Assembly: GCA_016214895.1 (NCBI GenBank)
Contig: JACRMR010000017.1
Coordinates: 62,001 to 126,000, forward strand
Direction of reading: 5' to 3'
DNA length: 64,000 nucleotides
Origin: a candidate division KSB1 bacterium
GTDB lineage: Bacteria > Electryoneota > RPQS01
The position numbers and the translations under genes were made by a program. Shown here piece after piece: positions 18,022 to 24,310 of this stretch (position 1 is its first letter; the number at the start of each line of letters is the position of its first letter). The notes under the pieces were generated by a model. It was not told the DNA's origin, ran no database searches, and saw only the letters and a program-made list of their open reading frames with translations.

Positions 18022-19422
18022 ATGAAAGGGATCGTTACCTTCAGCTTTGCATTGCTTGCTCTCGCCGAAACCGCTTTCTGTCAACCTCCGTTGCGTTGGG
18101 ATCATGTATTGATGTACGAGGATACGCAAGGTGGAGGAGATTCACCACGAGCAATCTGCGATGACGGAAACGGTGTTTGTGCGCTTGCAATGTTGTTGCC
18201 GTGGTCCGATACCCGCCTGGTCAAACTTGACGCAGAGGGGAATGTCGGGTTATCGTATGATCTTGGATTTGAGCATCGCAACAGCGTTGTTTCAATCGCG
18301 CGCATGAGCAATGGCGACTTTCTGATTTCAGGAGATCGGGTTTACGACCCAAACTGGTCAGATACGTTCATTGCGCGTGCTGACTCCGTCGGAAATCTGC
18401 TCTGGATAACCGAGATTACTGGAGGAGCAGAGGAGCATTGCGCATTTGCCGGCGAGACCCCTACTGGGTACTTGATGGCGGGTAATACCAATGGTTATGG
18501 TGCGGGACTAAATGACTGGTGGATCCTGTGGTTTGACGAGTATGGCGATAGCCTGAGCTATCGAACATACGGAACCGCAGGGGACGATGTGCTCCAAGCA
18601 GTCGTGCCAACCGATGATGGATTCCTGCTCGCCGGCAGCATTTGGACTGACGTCGAAGCGAGATCAGAACCGTGGTTGATCAAGATTAATTTTGACGGCG
18701 ATAGCGTATGGAGTTCAGTGCATGCCGAGGAGCCGGGAAATTCCGTCCTGGCGGCCGCCAATGCGCCCGGCGGTGGTTTTGCTCTGATCGAAACCGTGCA
18801 CTACGGCCTCCACGTGGATTCGCTCCGTTTTGTACGGACAGACGAATTCGGGAACGCGACGGGAGGTCGCATCACGTCGAACGGCAGCTGGGCGCGCAAG
18901 CTCAAACCTTGTCCCGATGCGGGATATACATTTCTTACTGGCAGCAGCCTTGTTCGTGTTGATGACAACGGCAATTTGCTGTGGAGCACACGCTATCCCA
19001 TGGTGTACCACACGGATTATGTGCGCATGGAAGACAATAGCTACGTAACCTGCGGGATCCATTCTTACGATTTTCCATGGGGCCAATTCATCCGTTCGGA
19101 GGTCATTCGCACATTTCCGGAGCCGGTATTGGCGGACGAGCATCGGTTAAACCCACAGCCTGATTTTGCGCTTACCGGAGCGTATCCCAACCCCTTCAAC
19201 AGCTCCACGCGGTTGCGATACCGCCTGGCGGAGCTCGGCCCCGTTGCACTCGACATCTTCGACATCACCGGACGGATGGTCACGACGCTGATGGACGGCG
19301 TGCAACCGGCCGGTGATCATACAATTACCTTCGACGGCTCGCGGCTCGCGTCGGGGCTGTATCTGTGCCGGCTGTCGAGTCGTGAAGCCTCAGTTGTCGA
19401 GAAAATAGTCCTCTTGAAGTAG
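18022..19422 (+). CDS. T9SS-sorted secreted beta-propeller-like protein
   Basis: AGGAGG at 18012-18017 fixes the ATG at 18022, giving 466 residues. Signal peptide at residues 1-20 (MKGIVTFSFALLALAETAFC). The body has loose propeller repeats (SWNDWWILWFDEYGDSL-like blocks). The last ~80 residues are a type A sorting tail: AYPNPFNSSTRLRYRL, LDIFDITGRMVTTLMDG, LASGLYLCRLSS, IVLLK. The gene has lower GC than the flanking housekeeping genes, like the other cargo genes at 3834 and 15512. Confidence 0.85.
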   Translation: MKGIVTFSFALLALAETAFCQPPLRWDHVLMYEDTQGGGDSPRAICDDGNGVCALAMLLPWSDTRLVKLDAEGNVGLSYDLGFEHRNSVVSIARMSNGDFLISGDRVYDPNWSDTFIARADSVGNLLWITEITGGAEEHCAFAGETPTGYLMAGNTNGYGAGLNDWWILWFDEYGDSLSYRTYGTAGDDVLQAVVPTDDGFLLAGSIWTDVEARSEPWLIKINFDGDSVWSSVHAEEPGNSVLAAANAPGGGFALIETVHYGLHVDSLRFVRTDEFGNATGGRITSNGSWARKLKPCPDAGYTFLTGSSLVRVDDNGNLLWSTRYPMVYHTDYVRMEDNSYVTCGIHSYDFPWGQFIRSEVIRTFPEPVLADEHRLNPQPDFALTGAYPNPFNSSTRLRYRLAELGPVALDIFDITGRMVTTLMDGVQPAGDHTITFDGSRLASGLYLCRLSSREASVVEKIVLLK

Positions 19423-19436
19423 CATCCGGAGACCCC

Positions 19437-20288
19437 TTGTCCGAAAAACGCACCGAGCACTTTCCCAAAGCTTACGATAACGAAGAATTCCTGCACGGGC
19501 CGCACGCGCGGACGCTGCGAATTCTGGCCGAATATCTCGAACCGCAAATGCGGCTGCGGCAGCACAAGATCCGCGGCACCATCGTGTTCTTCGGCTCGGC
19601 CCGCGCGCTGCCGCCGGAAGAAATGGAACCCGAGATCGAACGGCTGAAGCTGAATATGGCCACGGCCGAACTGACCGCCGCGAGTGAGATCGAACAGCAA
19701 ATCCGCCGCACGCAGCGCATGACGCACTACTACGAGGATGCGGCCAAGCTGTCGTCCCTGCTGACCAAACATTACATGCAGCAGCACGACGCGCGCGACC
19801 GGCTGGTCGTGTGCAGCGGCGCCGGTCCGGGCATCATGGAAGCGGCCAATCGCGGCGCGGCTGAAGCCGGCGGCAAGACGCTGGGCCTCGGCATCAGTCT
19901 GCCCTTTGAACAAGGCGCCAATCGCTGGACCGACCCGAAACTGACGTTCGAGTTCCACTACTTCTTCATGCGCAAGTACTGGTTCATGTATCTGTCGCGC
20001 GCGCTGGTGGTGTTCCCCGGCGGGTTCGGCACGTTTGACGAGCTGTTCGAGGTGCTCACACTGCTGCAAACCCACAAAGTCCGGCGGCGGCTGCCCGTCG
20101 TGCTGTACGGCAGCGAGTACTGGTCCCGGGTGTTGAACATGGAGGCGATGGTCGATTGGGGGGTCATTTCCGCTCCCGATGTCAACCTCCCGCATCGCAG
20201 CGATACACCGGAAGACGCGTTCAACTACTTGATTTCCGAAATCCATAATTTCGGCGAGGCGGAAACCGTTGAGGCTGCCGCCGAGTAA
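19437..20288 (+). CDS. LOG-family (TIGR00730-like) protein
   Basis: The 283-residue protein has a TTG start with GGAGA eight bases before it. The nucleotide-binding fold has TIVFFGSARALPPEE near residue 44, then CSGAGPGIMEAANRGA and the hallmark VFPGGFGTFDELFE. The motif PGGxGTxxE is the catalytic site of LONELY GUY cytokinin-riboside phosphoribohydrolases, so cleavage of nucleotide 5'-monophosphates is likely. An extra helical region at residues 60-105 is typical of the larger bacterial members. Confidence 0.88.
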   Translation: MSEKRTEHFPKAYDNEEFLHGPHARTLRILAEYLEPQMRLRQHKIRGTIVFFGSARALPPEEMEPEIERLKLNMATAELTAASEIEQQIRRTQRMTHYYEDAAKLSSLLTKHYMQQHDARDRLVVCSGAGPGIMEAANRGAAEAGGKTLGLGISLPFEQGANRWTDPKLTFEFHYFFMRKYWFMYLSRALVVFPGGFGTFDELFEVLTLLQTHKVRRRLPVVLYGSEYWSRVLNMEAMVDWGVISAPDVNLPHRSDTPEDAFNYLISEIHNFGEAETVEAAAE

Positions 20289-20400
20289 AACGGAGGTCAG
20301 GTAAGAAGGCGGGAGCGCGGGCAATCATCAATTTGAGTGTGCAGCGCTTTGGTCCAGACGGGACAGATCAAGAGATGTGCAACCGAGTTGTCTGATCTTC

Positions 20401-20432
20401 CCCCCGTGATCCCCCCACCGTGTGGGGGGAGA
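20401..20432. repeat. G-run palindromic repeat
   Basis: CCCCCCGTGATCCCCCCACC followed by GTGTGGGGGGAG is an imperfect palindrome of the family also found at 6447, 47797 and 56125. It lies in the 227-base gap before the rhodanese gene. Confidence 0.7.
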
Positions 20433-20515
20433 ATTAGATAACACCCGCCGTGAGCGGGAATTCAAACCAACACCCCGGCGGCGGCGCGAGACACCGCACG
20501 GAGAAGGACGTCACG

Positions 20516-21040
20516 ATGCTCAAACAACTGCTGCTCATGCTGGGACTGGCCGTTCTGGTCAGCGTAGCCGCTCGTCCGTTTCAGGATAAGACCATTCCGT
20601 TTTGGGGGATCCCCGAACCGCTGAAGCTGCTGGAACCGAAGGTCGCGTTGGCCGCGGAGACCGCTTCTGCTGAGGTCGCGTTCCCGGCGGCCGACCTGCC
20701 GTACAAGGTCAGCTACGAGGTCACGAGCGCGCTCTACATGAAGCGCAAAAAGGAAAACGTGCATTTCGTCGATGCGCGGGATGTCCCGCTCTACAACGAA
20801 GGCCACATTCCCGGTGCGGCGAATATTCCATTCGAGCATGTCGCCGACTATCAGAAGGCCTTGGACTCCATTCCCAAGACCGAGCTCGTCTTGATCTACT
20901 GTGACGGCGGGGATTGCCATCTCTCCCACGATCTGTCCGAACACATGAACCAGCGGGGCTGGAAGCGGGTCGCCGTCTATGAGGGCGGCTGGGCCGAGTG
21001 GACCTCAGAGACGGACCTCGTGGAGAAAGTGGAAGACTGA
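20516..21040 (+). CDS. Exported rhodanese-like protein
   Basis: The ATG at 20516 is preferred because GGAGAAGGA lies just upstream (20500-20508) and because it opens a signal peptide or anchor (MLKQLLLMLGLAVLVSVAA). The protein is 174 residues. The single rhodanese domain has VHFVDARDVPLYNEGHIPGA and the active-site loop IYCDGGDCHLSHDL. The loop Cys in YCDGGDC would carry the persulfide. Together with the MauE/DoxX-like membrane protein that follows it suggests periplasmic sulfur or thiol chemistry, but the gap between the genes is 245 bases with its own promoter-like signals. Confidence 0.85.
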   Translation: MLKQLLLMLGLAVLVSVAARPFQDKTIPFWGIPEPLKLLEPKVALAAETASAEVAFPAADLPYKVSYEVTSALYMKRKKENVHFVDARDVPLYNEGHIPGAANIPFEHVADYQKALDSIPKTELVLIYCDGGDCHLSHDLSEHMNQRGWKRVAVYEGGWAEWTSETDLVEKVED

Positions 21041-21197
21041 ACGCGGAAATTCCGCTTCAAGAGATCGAGGGCTGCCGGGCGACCGGTGGCCCTTTCTTGT
21101 CCCCGGCTGCCGTCGGCGCGGGTCGCGTGAAGAGGCGTGCGGACCCGAGCGCCATGGTTCACGTTTGAAGTTTCAAGTTTGTGAATTTAACCCCCTG

Positions 21198-21277
21198 TTT
21201 TTGCGTGCAAAATCCGGGCTAAAGTTATTAATTATGTGAGACTTTAGCTTGACTTTGTGAAATATTCTCAATACCTT
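21198..21277 (+). promoter_or_regulatory. Operator-like palindromes and possible promoter
   Basis: This AT-rich stretch holds a palindrome TTTTGC-GT-GCAAAA (about 21199-21212), an inverted repeat GCTAAAGT (21218-21225) / ACTTTAGC (21241-21248), and a TTGACT box at 21249-21254. A weak TACCTT lies 17 bases after the TTGACT box (21272-21277). It stands out from the GC-rich surroundings and lies directly before the gene at 21286. Confidence 0.4.
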
Positions 21278-21285
21278 TTCTATCC

Positions 21286-21759
21286 ATGAATTCTGCCCAA
21301 AAAGCGCGCCTGACCACGATTCTCGACTGGCTCTGCCGGGGGATCATCGCCGCCATCTTTCTGCTCGCGGCCTGGCCCAAACTCATGGACCCCGCCGGCT
21401 TCGCCAAGTCGATCCAAAACTACAAAGTTGTCCTGCCGCTGATCGGTCAGAATTACATCAATTTGGCCGCCATCTTCCTGCCCGCGCTCGAACTCGTCGC
21501 CGGGCTGGGCCTGCTCTGGCCGCGGACCAAGCGGGCCGCCGCCTGGCTCTGCGCCGCGTTGCTCGTGTTCTTCATCATCATGGTCACACAGGCCGTCCTG
21601 CGCGGCTTCAATATCGACTGCGGCTGCTTCGGTGTCGGCACCGCCGGGGCCGCCCTCGCCCAGAAAACCGGCTGGAGCAAGGTCATCGAAAACTCCATCC
21701 TGCTCGCCATGGCCGTGTGGGTGGCCACGAGAAATCGAAAATTGAAAACTGAAAATTGA
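21286..21759 (+). CDS. MauE/DoxX-family membrane protein
   Basis: The 157-residue protein has four hydrophobic segments (about 17-33, 52-74, 82-103, 133-148). It has the MauE-type signature AAWPKLMDPAGFAKSI in the first loop and GFNIDCGCFG near residue 110. The CGC pair suggests disulfide or quinone-linked redox function in the membrane. The last residues, RNRKLKTEN, are encoded by a degenerate repeat (GAAAATTGAAAACTG), so the original C-terminus has been replaced or extended by repeat DNA. Upstream are operator-like palindromes. Confidence 0.82.
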   Translation: MNSAQKARLTTILDWLCRGIIAAIFLLAAWPKLMDPAGFAKSIQNYKVVLPLIGQNYINLAAIFLPALELVAGLGLLWPRTKRAAAWLCAALLVFFIIMVTQAVLRGFNIDCGCFGVGTAGAALAQKTGWSKVIENSILLAMAVWVATRNRKLKTEN

Positions 21760-21764
21760 AGTTC

Positions 21765-21800
21765 CGCCGGGCATCCGTCTGCGGGGGCCCGGAATCGGAC
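21765..21800. repeat. Degenerate copy of the GCCGAGC/CCGGAATC hairpin
   Basis: CCGCCGGGCATCCGTCTGCG followed by GGGGCCCGGAATCGG keeps the flanks and an imperfect stem of the family best seen at 43033 and 61015. It marks the left edge of the MNT-AAA-PIN module. Confidence 0.5.
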
Positions 21801-21811
21801 AGGAGACCCGG

Positions 21812-22177
21812 ATGGAACCGCGTATCCCGCTTGAGATGGACAAGATCAAGACCTTCTGCGCAAAGTGGAAGATTGTCGAGTTCGCGCTGTTCGGCAGCGT
21901 CCTCACCGACGAGTTCCGACCCGACAGCGATGTCGACGTGATGGTGAAATTTGTGGAGCCTGCAATTTGGTCGCTCAGAGACCTTGACCGGATGGAAGAC
22001 GAACTCACGGACATCATCGGGCGCAAAGTTGACCTCTCCACGAAGCTCGGTGTGGAGCTGATGCAGAACAACATACGCCGCAATTCAATTTTGCGCGGTT
22101 CGCGAGTCTTCTATGCGGCGGGGGGCGGCTGCGGTTTCTCAAAGGGGTCTCATTTCGTGAAAGGAGCCGTAGCATGA
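21812..22177 (+). CDS. MNT-family nucleotidyltransferase, first gene of AAA/PIN module
   Basis: The protein has 121 residues. The first 102 match the MNT of 35309 (MEPRIP, FCxKWxIVEFAxFGSVLTD, FRPDSDVDVMV, IRRxSIL), including the GS and DxD active site. In the relative the protein ends at the HEPN start codon. Here, after VFYA, an unrelated Gly-rich tail (AGGGCGFSKGSHFVKG) runs on into an ATGA overlap with an AAA ATPase gene. The usual DUF86 HEPN partner is absent. It could still modify its new neighbours, or be a bystander whose 3' end was rewritten. Confidence 0.85.
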   Translation: MEPRIPLEMDKIKTFCAKWKIVEFALFGSVLTDEFRPDSDVDVMVKFVEPAIWSLRDLDRMEDELTDIIGRKVDLSTKLGVELMQNNIRRNSILRGSRVFYAAGGGCGFSKGSHFVKGAVA

Positions 22178-23541
22178 TCACAAGGATTTCTGCCAAGAAT
22201 TTCAAGTCGTGGCGGGATACAGGCGATGCATTTGAACTCGGATCGCTGACCGGTCTATTTGGAACAAATAGCTCTGGCAAGACAAGCCTACTGCAGACTC
22301 TTCTCATGCTGAAGCAAACCACCGAGTCATCAGACCGCAAACTCGTGCTGAGAACAGGAGATTTGAAATCAAGAGTTGACCTTGGTACTTATGCAGATGT
22401 TGTTTTTGACCACCAAATCGGCCAACCCCTTGAGATTGAGGTTGCCTGGCAGATGGAGCAACCGCTTGTTGTAACTGATCCCGTTAGAAAGGCCGAGTTG
22501 TTCAGGACCAACGATCTGCTCTTTACAACCTCAATACTGCAGGTAGCCGATAGGCCGGTGGTGCGGTCCTTCTCGTATCGGTTCAACGAGCACGAATTCG
22601 GGATGAAAGCCCGGACGCAAGGAGCCAACGGAGAATACCAACTTGTTAGCAAGGGGTACAAGGCAACCCACCAACTGGGCAGGAAGTGGCCGCTTCCCGC
22701 CCCGCTCAAGTGCTATGGTTTTCCGGACGAGGCCAAAGCCTACTACCAGAACACGGGTTTCCTGTCCGATTTTGTTCTAGAGTTTGAACAGCTGATGAAT
22801 GGTCTTGTCTATCTTGGACCACTTCGTGACTACCCGGCCCGCCAGTACTCTTGGTCTGGAGAAGAACCACAAGATGTCGGCAAGCAGGGCGAATTGGCCA
22901 TCGCAGCTCTGCTTTCGTCGCGAAAGCGTGGTCCATACATATCCTTTGGAAAGGGGATTCCCCGACAGACACTAGAGGAGCGCGTCGCTTTCTGGCTACG
23001 CAAGATGGACTTGATCCACTCATTTGAGGTCAAGCAGATCGCTGCGCAACGACGCGAGTACGAAGTCAAGGTGAAGAAGACTGCTAGGAGTCCCGAGGTC
23101 TTCATCACCGATGTGGGCTTTGGTGTCTCTCAACTGCTTCCGGTAATCGTCCTTTGCTATTACGTACCGGAGGGGACCACGATTCTTCTCGAACAACCAG
23201 AGATCCATCTTCACCCCTCTGTACAGTCTGTTCTCGCCGATGTCCTGATGGACGCTATCAAGATACGGCGCATCCAGGTAATAGTTGAGAGTCATAGCGA
23301 GCACCTACTGCGACGCCTTCAGCGAAGGGTTGCCGAAGGGCCCCCTGATGGTTTTGCTGCGGGGCTCGCGAAACTCTACTTCTGTCGTATGGAAGAGGAC
23401 AGCGCCCAGTTGGCGAAACTTGATCTTGACCTGTTCGGGAACATCACGAACTGGCCGCGCGGGTTCTTTGGCGACGACATGGGTGATTTGATCGCGATGT
23501 CCCGTGCGCAGGCGTCAAGACCGACCCAGCCGCAGTCATGA
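22174..23541 (+). CDS. AAA-family (DUF3696/OLD-like) ATPase
   Basis: The protein has 455 residues. It opens with the RecF/SMC-like ITRISAKNFKSWRD, and the Walker A motif GTNSSGKTS is at residues 30-38. The ABC-type part near the end has GVSQLLPVIVLCYYV, the Walker B-like TTILLEQPEIHLHP, and IVESHSEHLLRRL. A DUF3696-like C-terminus follows. A strong AAAGGAG lies before the ATG. Such single-copy ATPases act as sensors in defence systems when paired with a nuclease. The next gene overlaps it (ATGA) and looks like a PIN nuclease. GC content is lower than in neighbours. Confidence 0.85.
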   Translation: MITRISAKNFKSWRDTGDAFELGSLTGLFGTNSSGKTSLLQTLLMLKQTTESSDRKLVLRTGDLKSRVDLGTYADVVFDHQIGQPLEIEVAWQMEQPLVVTDPVRKAELFRTNDLLFTTSILQVADRPVVRSFSYRFNEHEFGMKARTQGANGEYQLVSKGYKATHQLGRKWPLPAPLKCYGFPDEAKAYYQNTGFLSDFVLEFEQLMNGLVYLGPLRDYPARQYSWSGEEPQDVGKQGELAIAALLSSRKRGPYISFGKGIPRQTLEERVAFWLRKMDLIHSFEVKQIAAQRREYEVKVKKTARSPEVFITDVGFGVSQLLPVIVLCYYVPEGTTILLEQPEIHLHPSVQSVLADVLMDAIKIRRIQVIVESHSEHLLRRLQRRVAEGPPDGFAAGLAKLYFCRMEEDSAQLAKLDLDLFGNITNWPRGFFGDDMGDLIAMSRAQASRPTQPQS

Positions 23542-24071
23542 TCATTGCGGTGGACACAAACGTACCGATGGTCGCAAACTGTCTGTCACCTCAGGCATCT
23601 GTTGATTGTGTGAATCGTTGCCTCGATGTGATAGAGCGATTGGACGCTGACACGTTGCAGATATTGCTTGACACCAACTGGCTGATCATCGGTGAGTATC
23701 AAGACAACTTGAATTCGAACGGACAGCCGGGCATCGGAGATCGATTTCTACGGTGGGTACTGACCAATCACCGTAACCCGCAGCGCTGCAAGTTGGTCCT
23801 ACTCACGCAAATAGGACCCCCACGCCTGTTCGATGAGTTTCCAGGTGACCCAGCGTTGGCCCAATTCGACAGTTCGGACAGGAAGTTCGTCGCAACGACA
23901 AGGTCGTATCGGATCGAGACCGGGGAGTCAGCACCGGTGTACGTGGCGGTGGACACTGACTGGTGGGTCTATGAGCAACCGCTGTCCCGGCACGATGTTC
24001 GTGTTGTCTTTGTTTGTCCGGTGGACATGAATCGCCTGGCGACTCAAAAGGGCCTTTCGAAGCTCCCTTGA
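23538..24071 (+). CDS. PIN-like nuclease domain protein
   Basis: The 177-residue protein has the acidic pattern of PIN nucleases: AVDTNV with Asp6, LLDTNWLIIGEY with Asp45 and Glu53, FDSSDRKFVATT with Asp111/Asp114, and VAVDTDWW with Asp139/Asp141. It starts in ATGA overlap with the ATPase gene, so the two are co-translated. PIN domains cut RNA or single-stranded DNA with Mg2+. As the likely effector of an ATPase-sensor pair it would fit an anti-phage or abortive-infection role. The family match is by residue pattern only. Confidence 0.7.
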   Translation: MIIAVDTNVPMVANCLSPQASVDCVNRCLDVIERLDADTLQILLDTNWLIIGEYQDNLNSNGQPGIGDRFLRWVLTNHRNPQRCKLVLLTQIGPPRLFDEFPGDPALAQFDSSDRKFVATTRSYRIETGESAPVYVAVDTDWWVYEQPLSRHDVRVVFVCPVDMNRLATQKGLSKLP

Positions 24072-24207
24072 GGATGAAAGAACCCTGCCGCACGGCGAAC
24101 ATCACTACCATTTCGATGGCAGCAACTTGCCCTCCGGTCTCTACTTCGCGCGGATGCAGACGCAGAGCGGCATCACGAAGACCGTCAAGCTCGCGCTCGT
24201 GAAATGA
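24049..24207 (+). pseudogene. Orphan C-terminal T9SS sorting tail
   Basis: Directly after the PIN gene, in another frame, the sequence reads LEDERTLPHGEHHYHFDG, then SNLPSGLYFARMQTQSG and ends KTVKLALVK plus stop. This is the second half of a type A sorting tail (compare HLPSGLYFARLQTPE in 35984-37339). No signal peptide, passenger or first half is present. It is therefore the 3' stump of a cargo gene cut off by the DNA that now carries the ATPase and PIN genes. Confidence 0.8.
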
Positions 24208-24310
24208 AGTATGAAGGATGAACTATGAAATATGAAGCCAGCAGGGCCACGCGGATCGCCGCGTTTCTGTGTTTCTGCATTTCTGCGTTTCTGCCTTTGT
24301 CTTCCGTCGC
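24208..24310. repeat. Degenerate 7-8 bp tandem repeats spanning a start codon and signal peptide
   Basis: Heptamers of the form GAAxTAT/GAAGGAT run from 24208 to 24240 and contain the start of the next gene. A second block at 24260-24308 has period 8 (GCGTTTCT, GTGTTTCT, GCATTTCT, GCGTTTCT, GCCTTTGT, CTTCCGTC). It encodes the hydrophobic core of that gene's signal peptide. The same octamer precedes the gene at 26168. Confidence 0.8.
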
